Both the position numbers and the translations under genes were made by a program. This document shows positions 27,952-36,473 of a stretch of DNA of 64,000 nt, in pieces (the first letter of the stretch is position 1; each line of letters begins with the position of its first letter). Location of the stretch: contig NC_016109.1 of assembly GCF_000269985.1 (NCBI RefSeq), positions 1,736,001 through 1,800,000 of the forward strand. The letters are read 5' to 3'. The stretch is from Kitasatospora setae KM-6054 (lineage in GTDB: Bacteria > Actinomycetota > Actinomycetes > Streptomycetales > Streptomycetaceae). Below the pieces are notes generated by a model that was given only the letters and a program-made list of their open reading frames with translations, had not been told where the DNA came from and made no database searches.

Positions 27952-30798
27952 GTGTCCACCAGTACCGCCCCGAGTACCGCCCCGCTCACCGTCGTGCTGA
28001 GCCAAGCACCGGTCGAGCGGCCGAAGTTCCGCCCCGACATCGAGGGCCTGCGGGCCGTCGCCGTCCTCGCCGTACTGGCCTTCCACGCCGCCGTTCCCGG
28101 CCTGGCCGGCGGCTTCGTCGGGGTCGACGTCTTCTTCGTCGTCTCCGGCTACCTGATCACCGGCCTGCTGCGCACCGAGACCGCGCGGCACGGACGCGTC
28201 CGGCTGACCGAGTTCTACTCCCGCCGGGCCCGCCGGCTGCTGCCCTCGGCCGCCGTCGTGCTGGCCGTCACCGCCGTGTTCGGCGCCCTGCTCACCGCGC
28301 CGCTGCGCCGGGCCGACCTGGAGCGCGACGTGCTCGCCTCCGCGCTGTCCGTCGCCAACTGGCGCTTCATCGCCGAACAGACCGACTACCTGGCGGCCGG
28401 CCGCGACCCGAGCGCCCTGCTGCACTTCTGGTCGCTCGCCGTCGAGGAGCAGTTCTACCTGCTCTGGGCCCCGCTGCTGGCCCTCGCCGCCCGCTGGGCC
28501 TGGCGCCGCCGCGCCCTGCTCGGGCTGACCGTGCTGCTCGGCGCCGGCTCGTTCTGGCTCTCGCTGCACTGGAGCGCCGGCGCCTACCTCTCCACCCCGA
28601 CCCGGGCCTGGCAGTTCGCCGCCGGCGCCGTCGTCGCCCTGCTGCCGATCCGCCGGATACCCCGGCTGGTACGGGAGTTGCTGGGCCTCGGCGGCCTGGC
28701 CGGGGTGCTCGCCGCGACCCTGCTGTTCGACGCCGGCACCCGCTACCCGGGCTACGCCGCGCTGCTGCCGACCGCCGCCACCGCCGCGATCATCCTGGCC
28801 GGCTCCGGCGGCACCCACCTGGTCGGCCGGGCGCTGTCGCTCGGCGCGCCGCGCGCGATCGGCCGGCTCTCCTACAACCTGTACCTGTGGCACTGGCCGG
28901 TGCTGGTCCTCGCCGAGGCGCGCTGGGGCACCCTGCACTGGGGCGTCAAGGCCGCGCTGACCGCCGCCGCCGCCGTGCCCGCGTACGCCGCGCTGCGCTG
29001 GCTGGAGCAGCCGCTGCGGCGCAGCCGGGTGCTCGGCGAGATCCCGCGCCGCGGGCTGTCGCTGGGCCTGACCGCGGTGGTCTTCCCGGTGCTGCTGGCG
29101 CTGGTGGTCGGCTCCGGCACGATCCGCAACCTGGGCCCGGCCACCCCGCCGGACCCGTCCGGCCTGCCGCCGGGCGCCCGCGAGGGCAGCAGCCTGCTGG
29201 CCGCCGCGCCGCCGCCGCACGCGCCGACCGTGCCCAACCCCGTCCAGGCCCGGCAGGACTTCCCGCCGGACGGCGCCTGCGAGGTGAACCCGGCCGACAC
29301 CACCAGCCCGCCGTGCCGGTTCGGCGCGGGCGACGACCGGATCGTGCTGCTCGGCGACTCGCACGCCGGCCAGTGGTTCTCCGCGCTGCTCGGCATCGCC
29401 GCCCAGCACCACCTCTCCGTGGAGGAGTTGGTGAAGCAGGGCTGCCCGCTGCCGGAGATCGAGGTGGTCAACCCGCAGTTGGGCCGCACCTACCACGAGT
29501 GCGACACCTGGCGGGCGAACGCGCTGGCCCGGCTCAAGGACGGCCCGAAGCCGAAGCTGATCGTCGTCTCCACGCTGAACCGCTACACCGGCGACCGGGC
29601 CGCGCTGCTGCGCGGCTGGGAGCAGACCCTCACCCCGCTGCGGGAGCTGGGCGTCCCGATCGTCTACCTGCAGGACACCCCGATCCCCGGCCGGGACGTC
29701 CCGGCCTGCGTCTCCGGGCACCCGAACACCACCTCCGCCTGCGACTTCCCGCGCACCGAGGGCCTGTACGCCGACCCGCTGGCCGAGGAGATCGCCGCCG
29801 GGAAGTTCCCCGGCGTCAAGACCGTCGAGGTCAACTCGGTGCTCTGCCCGCCCAGCGGGCGCGGCTGCCCGGCCGTCCTGGAGCACGTGCTGCTGTACCG
29901 CGACGACTCGCACCTGACCAACGCGGCCGCCGTGGTGCTCACCCCGCGGCTCGACAAGCTCCTCACCGACCAGGGCGTGTTCGGCACCGGCTGGACCACC
30001 CTGCTGCGGGACGAGTTCGACGGCCCGGCCGGGAGCCGGCCCGACGCCGCCACCTGGCAGTACGACCTGGGCACCTGCTACCCCGGCTGCCCGGCCGCCC
30101 GGTGGGGCACCGGCGAGGTCGAGACGATGACCGACTCGACCGCCAACGTCCGCCTGGACGGCAAGGGCGCGCTGGAGATCACGCCGACCCGGGACGCGGC
30201 GGGCCGCTGGTCCTCCGGCCGGATCGAGTCCCGGCGGGCCGACCTGGCCGCCCCGGCCGGCGGAGTCCTGCGGGTGGAGGCCGAGTTGGCGCTGCCCGCC
30301 GTCAGCGGCAAGGCCGCGGCCGGGTACTGGCCCGCGTTCTGGGCGCTCGGCGGCAAGCTGCGCGACGGCTACACCGGCTGGCCCGGCGTCGGCGAGCTGG
30401 ACGTGGTCGAATCCGTCGGCGGGCGCGGCGTGTTCGGCACCCTGCACTGCGGCACCACGCCCGGCGGCCCCTGCCAGGAGCCGAACGGCCTGGGCTCCGG
30501 CGAGCGGCCCTGCGCGGACTGCTGGGGCGCCTTCCACACCTACACCGTCGAGGTCGACCGCTCCACCAGCCCCGAGCAGGTCCGCTGGCTGCGCGACGGC
30601 CAGGAGTACTTCAAGGTCACCGCCGACCGGGTCGACCCGGCCGCCTGGGACCAGGCCGTCCACCACGGGATCTTCCTGATCCTGAACGTCGCGATCGGCG
30701 GCAACCTGCCGGAGGCGTTCGGCAGTTCGCCCGGCGCGGCGACCGAGCCGGGGCACCCGATGCGGGTCTCCTCGGTGACCGTCTCGACCCGGCAGTAG
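27952..30798 (+). CDS. Three-domain surface polysaccharide protein: acyltransferase-3, SGNH hydrolase-like and GH16
   Basis: 948 residues from GTG 27952. Residues ~25-380 are an acyltransferase-3 (OafA-type) membrane domain with FRPDIEGLRAVAVLAVLAFH and GGFVGVDVFFVVSGYLI. Residues ~430-680 are an SGNH domain with block I GDSHAGQW (about 468) and block V DDSHLT (about 651). Residues ~686-948 are a GH16 domain with the intact catalytic motif ELDVVE (Glu815, Asp817, Glu820). The SGNH and GH16 parts should face outward. The likely role is to O-acylate the glycan made by the neighbouring GT2 and trim or transfer beta-glucan chains. The AT3-SGNH pair is common, but a GH16 fused to it in one chain is unusual. 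Confidence 0.88.
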   Translation: MSTSTAPSTAPLTVVLSQAPVERPKFRPDIEGLRAVAVLAVLAFHAAVPGLAGGFVGVDVFFVVSGYLITGLLRTETARHGRVRLTEFYSRRARRLLPSAAVVLAVTAVFGALLTAPLRRADLERDVLASALSVANWRFIAEQTDYLAAGRDPSALLHFWSLAVEEQFYLLWAPLLALAARWAWRRRALLGLTVLLGAGSFWLSLHWSAGAYLSTPTRAWQFAAGAVVALLPIRRIPRLVRELLGLGGLAGVLAATLLFDAGTRYPGYAALLPTAATAAIILAGSGGTHLVGRALSLGAPRAIGRLSYNLYLWHWPVLVLAEARWGTLHWGVKAALTAAAAVPAYAALRWLEQPLRRSRVLGEIPRRGLSLGLTAVVFPVLLALVVGSGTIRNLGPATPPDPSGLPPGAREGSSLLAAAPPPHAPTVPNPVQARQDFPPDGACEVNPADTTSPPCRFGAGDDRIVLLGDSHAGQWFSALLGIAAQHHLSVEELVKQGCPLPEIEVVNPQLGRTYHECDTWRANALARLKDGPKPKLIVVSTLNRYTGDRAALLRGWEQTLTPLRELGVPIVYLQDTPIPGRDVPACVSGHPNTTSACDFPRTEGLYADPLAEEIAAGKFPGVKTVEVNSVLCPPSGRGCPAVLEHVLLYRDDSHLTNAAAVVLTPRLDKLLTDQGVFGTGWTTLLRDEFDGPAGSRPDAATWQYDLGTCYPGCPAARWGTGEVETMTDSTANVRLDGKGALEITPTRDAAGRWSSGRIESRRADLAAPAGGVLRVEAELALPAVSGKAAAGYWPAFWALGGKLRDGYTGWPGVGELDVVESVGGRGVFGTLHCGTTPGGPCQEPNGLGSGERPCADCWGAFHTYTVEVDRSTSPEQVRWLRDGQEYFKVTADRVDPAAWDQAVHHGIFLILNVAIGGNLPEAFGSSPGAATEPGHPMRVSSVTVSTRQ

Positions 30799-30830
30799 CA
30801 CCACCGCACCACCGCACGAGCGCATGACGG

Positions 30831-30871
30831 GGCCGCGGCCCCGGACGGGACGACCGTCCGGGGCCGCGGCC
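30831..30871. terminator. Strong bidirectional terminator
   Basis: Perfect 18-bp inverted repeat GGCCGCGGCCCCGGACGG (30831-30848) and complement (30854-30871), 5-nt loop, between the convergent GH16 fusion and SMC genes. Confidence 0.9.
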
Positions 30872-30883
30872 TCCGCGCGTCCG

Positions 30884-33800
30884 CTACTCGGGCTTGCGGA
30901 ACACCCGGGTCGCGGTGATCTCGCCGTGGACGGCCGGCCCGTCGGGGGCCTGCGGGGCGGGCAGGCCGGGGCGCAGGTGCTCCTCGACCGAGATGTACTT
31001 CAGGCCGGCCCGCAGGTCGGCGTCGTTGCGCAGCCGGATCACCAGCGGGAACTCGGCGAGCGCGGTGGTGTCGAACAGGCCGGTGGTGTAGATGAGTTGG
31101 ACGCCGAGCGCGTCGGCGACGGCGCGCTGGAGCTCCAGCAGGTAGGTCGCGTTGGCGCGGCCGATCGGGTTGTCCAGGAACAGCGTGCCGGCGTGCCGGA
31201 GCTGGGACTGGCCGCGGTCGTTGGCGCGCAGCGCGGCCATCGTGCAGTAGAGCGCGATCGCGGCGGTGAGCAGCTGGCCGCCGGAGAAGACGTCCGACAT
31301 CTGGCCGACCGAGACGCGTTCGGCGCGCAGCACGGCGTCCGGCTTGAGGATCTCGACCGAGACGCCCTTGGGGCCGATCGCGGCGGCGACGCCGCGCAGC
31401 AGCAGGGACATGCCGTCGCGGCGCAGGTCCGAGTTCTTCTTGACGGCGGCGCGGGTGGCCTCGTCGATGACCTCGCCGAGGCGTTCGACCAGGACGGCGT
31501 GGTCGGGGTCGTCGAAGCGGATCCGGAGGAACTCCTGGCCCGACCACTCGCCGAGGCCCTCGGGCAGCCGGGAGAGCCGCTGGGCGGCGCGCAGGGTGCC
31601 GAGCGAGGTCTCGACCAGGCCGCGCAGCCGGTCGACGATGGAGGAGCGGTTGCGTTCCAGCTGGGCGAGTTCGTCGGTGAGGACGCGCAGCCGGGGCGCG
31701 AACGCGGCGGCCCAGGCGGCGGCGTGGTCGGGCAGCGCGACGGCGGGCAGCTCGCGGATCTGCTGCCGGGCGGGGGTGCGGACGGCCTCGTAGCGGGCGG
31801 CGTTGGCGTGCCGGACGAGGGCGTCGGCGGCGTCCCGGACGGCGAGTTCGGCGCCGGTGAGCTCGGTGGCGGCGGCCCGCATGGCGCGCCGGGTGTCGGT
31901 GACGGCGGAGCGGGCGGCGGCGAGCGAGCCGAGGTAGGCGTCGGCTTCGGCGTCGCTCTCCTCGCCGTTGTCGCGCAGGGCGTCGCGGAGCTGTCCGGCG
32001 AGTTCCTCGAAGTCGCCGGCGGCGGCCTGCGCCTGGTCCAGCGTCCGCTGGAGGTCGCCGTGTTCGGTGCGGGCGGCCTCGACGCGTTCGCGGCGTTCGG
32101 CGAGCAGCGCGGTGGCGGTGCGGAGCAGGGCCTGGGCGTGCTCGGGGTCGGCGGGGAGCAGGTCCTCGGGGAGTTCGGTGTGCGCCTCGCCGCCCGCGGG
32201 GGCGGAGCGTTCGGCGTCGCCGCGCAGCCGGCCGACCTCCTCGGAGGCGGCGTCGGAGCGGGCCTCGATCAGGGCGACGAGTTCCTCGGCGCGGGCGGCG
32301 GCGGCCTGCCGGGCGGGGCCGTCGGCGCCGTCGGGGCTGGCGAGGAGTTCCTCGGCGCGGGCCTTGACCTTGTTGCTGAGGCGCTGGAGTTCGGCGGCGG
32401 CGGCGGTCTCGTCGCTCTCGGCGCGGGCCTGTTCGGCGCGCAGGTCGGCGCCGACGCCGACCTTCTCGTAGAGCTGGGCGGCGGCCCGGTACGCCTCGCG
32501 GAGGGCGGGCAGCGAGGCGGGGGCGGGGTGCTGCGGTTCGGCGCTGGTGTCGACAGCGGCGAGTTCGGCGCGTTCGCCGCGCAGGGTGCGGGCGGTGCGG
32601 CGGGCGTCGTCGGCGGCGCGCTGGGCGGCGCGGCGGTCCTCGTCGCAGGTGCGGGCGCGTTCGGCGCACTGGGCCTGGCGGCGTTCGCACTCGGCGGTGT
32701 CGTCGGCGAGTTCGCGCAGCCGGCGGGTCCAGTTGGCGCGTTCGCGGAGGCGGAAGGCGAGGCCGGCCAGCGCGTCGGCGCGGCGGCGGGCGCGCTGGGC
32801 GGCCTCCCGGCACTCCTCGTGGCGGGCGGCGGCGGCCTGCTGCTCGGCGTCGGCCTCGGCGTGGTCGGCGCGCAGGGTGGCGAGTTCGGCGGCGGTGGTC
32901 TCGGCCTGTCCGGCGGCCGCGGCGGCGGCCTCGGCGAGTTCGGCGAGGGTGCCGGGCGGGCAGCTGGCGTGCCAGGAGGCGAGCCGGGCGGCGAGGGCGC
33001 GGTCGCCGCCGAGCCGGGCGGCGAGTTCGCGGATGTGCTCCTCGCGGGCGGTGGCGCGGGTGCGCAGCGCGCGGCGTTCGTCGTCGGCGGCGGTCTCGTT
33101 GTGCATGGCCGGGTTCGGCGGCACCAGGAAGAAGGCGGGTTCTTCCCGGATCGGGGCGATCAGCGCGGCGGCGGTGCCGACGGCGACGGTGGAGCGGGGC
33201 AGCAGGGCGGCGGCGGCGAGCGCTTCGCGGGCCCGGTCGAGCGAGGCGGGGTCGGTGACGACGACGCCGTCGACGAGTTCGGGGCGGGCGGCGAGGATCG
33301 CGTCGTGGTCGGCGGGGTCGACGGACTGGGCGAGGTAGCGCCAGCCGGGCAGCGCCGGGATGCCCTGTTCGCCGAGGTGTTCGACGGTGGCGAGGACGTC
33401 GGGGCCGGGCGGCAGCAGGCCGCCGTCGCCGAGGGCGGCGAGGATCCGGGAGTCGTCGGCGGCGGCGGTGCGCAGGTCGAACAGGGTGCGTTCGGCGGTG
33501 GCGACGGCCTGGTCGAGCAGTTCGCGGAGGTCTTCGGCGGCGGCGTCGAGGACTCGCGGGGTGAGGAAGCCCTCGGACTCGTCGGCGCCGTCCTGGTAGG
33601 GGGTGAGAGCGAGCAGTTCGGCGAGCCGGGGTTCGGCGGCGAGCTGTTCGGCGGTGCGCTGTTCGGCGGCGAGGGCGCGGGCGGCGGCGGTGCGGGCGTC
33701 GGCGGCGCGGGCGGCGGCGAGTTCGGCGCGGGCCTCGGCGGCGGCGCTCTCGCGGGCCCGGACGGCGCTCTGCTCGGCGGCGGTGCGGGCCCGGTCGAGG

Positions 33801-35431
33801 GCCTCGGTGGCGGCGGTCTCGGCGTCGGCGGCGTGCAGGGCGGCGCGGGCCGGGTCGGGTTCGGCGCCGGAGTCGTCGATCCAGCCGGCGTCGACGGCGG
33901 CGGCGGTCTCCTGCTCGACCTCGGTGAGGCGCTGGCGGAGGTGTTCGGCCTCGGAGCGGGCCTTCTGGGCGGCGGTGGCGGCGGCGGTGGCCTCGGCCTG
34001 GGCGGTGGCGCCGTCCTGCTGGAGTTCGTCGGCCCGCAGCTCCTCCTGGTCGGCGCGGGTCTCGGCGCTCGCGGCGGCGGTCTCCAGGGCGCGGGCGAGG
34101 GCGCCGGCGGCGCGGTCGCGGGCGGCGAGGGCGGGGGCGGCGTCGAGTTCGGCCTCCCGGATGGCGGCGGCGACCCGGCCGGCCCGGTCGGCGGCGGCGC
34201 GGTGCCGCAGGACGGCCTCGGCGGCCTGCCAGGCGGCGGACTGGGCCCGGGCGTCGGTGAGTTCGCGGCGCAGCCGGGCGGCGTCGGCGGTGGCGGCCTC
34301 CAGGCCGAGGGTGGCGTGCCGGTAGGTCAGTTCGGAGACGATCAGCGAGTGCCGGGTGCGGTCGGTCTCGGCGGCGGTGACGGCGCTCGCGGCGGCGGCG
34401 ACCTCGACGGCGAGGTCGTGGGCGCGGTCGCGTTCGACGCCGGAGCGGGCGGTGAGCGACAGGGCGAGCCGGCGGGTGCGGCGGTCGGCGGCGCGGTGGC
34501 CCTCGCGGACGGTCTCGCGGGCGGCGGTGGCGTCGACGATGCGCTGCAGCAGGTCGACCGAGCCGGCCGTGAAGTCGCGTTCGGCGGCGAGTTCGGCGCG
34601 GCGGCCGAGTTTGGCGGCGAAGCCGTGGACGAGGTCGGCGAGGCCGTCGGTGTCCCGGGTGTCGGTGACGGCGCGCAGCAGCAGGTCGGTGAAGTCGGCG
34701 TCGTTGCGGACGGCGAACAGGCCGGCCGCCTCGCCCTCGTCGGCGTTCATCTCGCGCTGGTAGCGGAAGAGTTCGGGGTCGAGGCCGAGGGCGCCGAGGT
34801 GCTCGATCCAGCGGTCGTGGATCTCCTCGAAGGTGACGTCGAGGTAGGGGTGGGCCTTGCCGGCCTCGGTGAGGGCGTCGCGGAAGCCCTTCATGGTGCG
34901 GCGGCGGCCGCGGGCCTGCTGGTCGCCGGTGAGGGCGGGGCGTTCGGCGACCGGCAGGGCGTCCAGGGTGAGGCCGGGGCCGGGGCGGAAGGAGTACCAG
35001 AGTTCGGCGAACTTCCGCGGGTCGGAGGAGACCTGGCGGCCGCGCCACTCGCTGACCTTGCCGACCACGATGAGTTCGCCGGTGACGGTGTGCTGCCACT
35101 CCAGGGCGACGTGGCCGCAGTCGTCGGCGAGCAGGAACTTGCGCAGCACGCCGGAGGAGGCGCCGCCCAGGGTGTTGCGGTGGCCGGGCAGCATCACCGA
35201 GAAGATCAGCTTGAGCAGCACGGACTTGCCGCCGCCGTTCTCCAGGAACAGCACGCCGGCCGGCGCGGGGCGGCGCTGCGGGCCCTCGGGCTCCTCGCCG
35301 AACAGGCCGATCTGCTGCGGCTGCGGCTCGGGCACCGGCTCGCCGACTCCGCGCAGGTCGAGCACCGTGTCGGCGTAGCGGGCGCCGGCCGGTCCGATCG
35401 AGTACAGGCGGACCCGGTTCAGCTCGTACAT
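30884..35431 (-). CDS. MukB/JetC-like SMC ATPase
   Basis: 1515 residues. N-terminal P-loop FLENGGGKS (Walker A at residues 64-70), then roughly 1100 residues of Ala/Glu/Arg-rich coiled coil broken by a central globular region. The C-terminal head has the signature VFSGGQL (about 1383) and a Walker B-like FLDNP (about 1414). The layout is that of MukB, MksB and JetC: ATP-driven DNA loop extrusion or capture. The residue after the Walker B aspartate reads Asn, not the usual catalytic Glu. It is the third gene of a MukF/MukE/MukB-type operon, 45 bp after the MukE-like gene, and is followed by a terminator, with no JetD/MksG. Confidence 0.85.
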   Translation of the reverse strand: MYELNRVRLYSIGPAGARYADTVLDLRGVGEPVPEPQPQQIGLFGEEPEGPQRRPAPAGVLFLENGGGKSVLLKLIFSVMLPGHRNTLGGASSGVLRKFLLADDCGHVALEWQHTVTGELIVVGKVSEWRGRQVSSDPRKFAELWYSFRPGPGLTLDALPVAERPALTGDQQARGRRRTMKGFRDALTEAGKAHPYLDVTFEEIHDRWIEHLGALGLDPELFRYQREMNADEGEAAGLFAVRNDADFTDLLLRAVTDTRDTDGLADLVHGFAAKLGRRAELAAERDFTAGSVDLLQRIVDATAARETVREGHRAADRRTRRLALSLTARSGVERDRAHDLAVEVAAAASAVTAAETDRTRHSLIVSELTYRHATLGLEAATADAARLRRELTDARAQSAAWQAAEAVLRHRAAADRAGRVAAAIREAELDAAPALAARDRAAGALARALETAAASAETRADQEELRADELQQDGATAQAEATAAATAAQKARSEAEHLRQRLTEVEQETAAAVDAGWIDDSGAEPDPARAALHAADAETAATEALDRARTAAEQSAVRARESAAAEARAELAAARAADARTAAARALAAEQRTAEQLAAEPRLAELLALTPYQDGADESEGFLTPRVLDAAAEDLRELLDQAVATAERTLFDLRTAAADDSRILAALGDGGLLPPGPDVLATVEHLGEQGIPALPGWRYLAQSVDPADHDAILAARPELVDGVVVTDPASLDRAREALAAAALLPRSTVAVGTAAALIAPIREEPAFFLVPPNPAMHNETAADDERRALRTRATAREEHIRELAARLGGDRALAARLASWHASCPPGTLAELAEAAAAAAGQAETTAAELATLRADHAEADAEQQAAAARHEECREAAQRARRRADALAGLAFRLRERANWTRRLRELADDTAECERRQAQCAERARTCDEDRRAAQRAADDARRTARTLRGERAELAAVDTSAEPQHPAPASLPALREAYRAAAQLYEKVGVGADLRAEQARAESDETAAAAELQRLSNKVKARAEELLASPDGADGPARQAAAARAEELVALIEARSDAASEEVGRLRGDAERSAPAGGEAHTELPEDLLPADPEHAQALLRTATALLAERRERVEAARTEHGDLQRTLDQAQAAAGDFEELAGQLRDALRDNGEESDAEADAYLGSLAAARSAVTDTRRAMRAAATELTGAELAVRDAADALVRHANAARYEAVRTPARQQIRELPAVALPDHAAAWAAAFAPRLRVLTDELAQLERNRSSIVDRLRGLVETSLGTLRAAQRLSRLPEGLGEWSGQEFLRIRFDDPDHAVLVERLGEVIDEATRAAVKKNSDLRRDGMSLLLRGVAAAIGPKGVSVEILKPDAVLRAERVSVGQMSDVFSGGQLLTAAIALYCTMAALRANDRGQSQLRHAGTLFLDNPIGRANATYLLELQRAVADALGVQLIYTTGLFDTTALAEFPLVIRLRNDADLRAGLKYISVEEHLRPGLPAPQAPDGPAVHGEITATRVFRKPE

Positions 35432-35476
35432 GTGCGGTGGTTCTCCTGGAGCGGTTGCGGCGGTGCCGTGGGTGGG

Positions 35477-36358
35477 TCAGAGGGCGTGGAACGGGAGGCC
35501 GGCGTCGGCCACCAGGTCGTCGCTCTCGTCGGGCGGGGCCAGGGTGGGGGTGCCGTCGCTGACCGGGACGACGCCCAGGTCGAGGAGTTCGGCCATCGCG
35601 GCGCCGCCGGCCAGGTCGCGGACCTGGAGCTGGTAGCGGGCGGTGGTGCGGTAGGTGCCGCCGGAGTCGTCGGAGGTCTTCTGCAGGAAGCCGGAGTCGA
35701 CCAGGAAGGACACCGCCTTGGAGACGATGCCGGTGGTGGAGCCGGCCAGCCGGCGGGCGTCCTTGGTGGCGCCGGTCGCGGAGCGGCGGGCCCAGACCCG
35801 CCAGGCGGCCTCCAGGCCGGGGGCGTCGCTGGCCGGGTCGGTGTTGGTGCCCTCGGCCTCGGCGCGCTCCTCCAGCCGGCGGCACGCCTGCCGGACGAAG
35901 GCGTCCACGCCGTTGACGGTGACCCGGCCGAGGTAGCCGTCGTCGGCGAGGTCCTCGGGGCGGGGGAAGGCGAGCGCGGCGACCGCGAGGTGCGCCAGGC
36001 CGTGCAGGAAGCGGTCGGTGGACTCGGAGGCGGCGCGCCGCGAGTAGTCGCCCATCCGGACGGCGAACACCGAGTCCTCGGCGGCGGCGACGGCCATCCC
36101 GGCCCGGGCGGAGACCTCCAGCACGACCAGGCCCATGCCGGTGGCGACGGCGTCGGCGAGCCGCCCGAACGACGGGTCGTCCCGGTAGCGGCGGACCAGC
36201 TCGGCGTACTCGGCGTCGCGCGCGGGCAGCAGCTTGGCCTGGAGGCCGAAGGAGACCAGCCGGGCGGCCTCGGCGACGTCGGCCGGGCTGATCGGCGCGG
36301 GCGCGGCGGCGGCCGGTTCGCTCTCGGGCGGTGTCCACGCCTCGCTGGTGGTGGTCAT
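35477..36358 (-). CDS. MukE/JetB-like subunit of the SMC complex
   Basis: 293 residues. Soluble, mostly helical. A winged-helix-like C-terminal half includes SKAVSFLVDSGFLQKTSDD and a strand rich in Tyr and Arg (GTYRTTARYQLQVRDLAG). Size and position between a kleisin-like gene and a MukB-like gene match MukE/MksE/JetB, which bind the kleisin and DNA. ATG 36358 has GGAG 7 nt upstream. Assignment rests mainly on gene order and fold-like features; sequence similarity within this family is low. Confidence 0.72.
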   Translation of the reverse strand: MTTTSEAWTPPESEPAAAAPAPISPADVAEAARLVSFGLQAKLLPARDAEYAELVRRYRDDPSFGRLADAVATGMGLVVLEVSARAGMAVAAAEDSVFAVRMGDYSRRAASESTDRFLHGLAHLAVAALAFPRPEDLADDGYLGRVTVNGVDAFVRQACRRLEERAEAEGTNTDPASDAPGLEAAWRVWARRSATGATKDARRLAGSTTGIVSKAVSFLVDSGFLQKTSDDSGGTYRTTARYQLQVRDLAGGAAMAELLDLGVVPVSDGTPTLAPPDESDDLVADAGLPFHAL

Positions 36359-36413
36359 CCGAGGGCTCCTTCGATCCGGGCGGTGCGAGTGGTGCGGGTC
36401 CGGCAGGCGGTAC

Positions 36414-36467
36414 GGGTGCGGGCGGTGCGGCGGGTGCGGGCGGTGCGGCGGGTGCGGGCGGTGCGCG
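36414..36467 (+). repeat. 18-bp tandem repeat between the kleisin-like and MukE-like genes
   Basis: Three copies of GGGTGCGGGCGGTGCGGC (36414-36431, 36432-36449, 36450-36467, the last with one or two changes), preceded by related degenerate units. It begins just after the stop of the upstream gene and fills most of the 115-bp gap. Confidence 0.85.
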
Positions 36468-36473
36468 TACGGG

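Noticed and set aside
30540..36338. A 1932-codon open frame on the - strand and a 1953-codon frame on the + strand over the SMC operon
   Set aside because: Products are Arg/Pro- or Gly-rich without any domain, a by-product of high GC3 in the true genes; the MukB-like frame has Walker A, signature and coiled coil.
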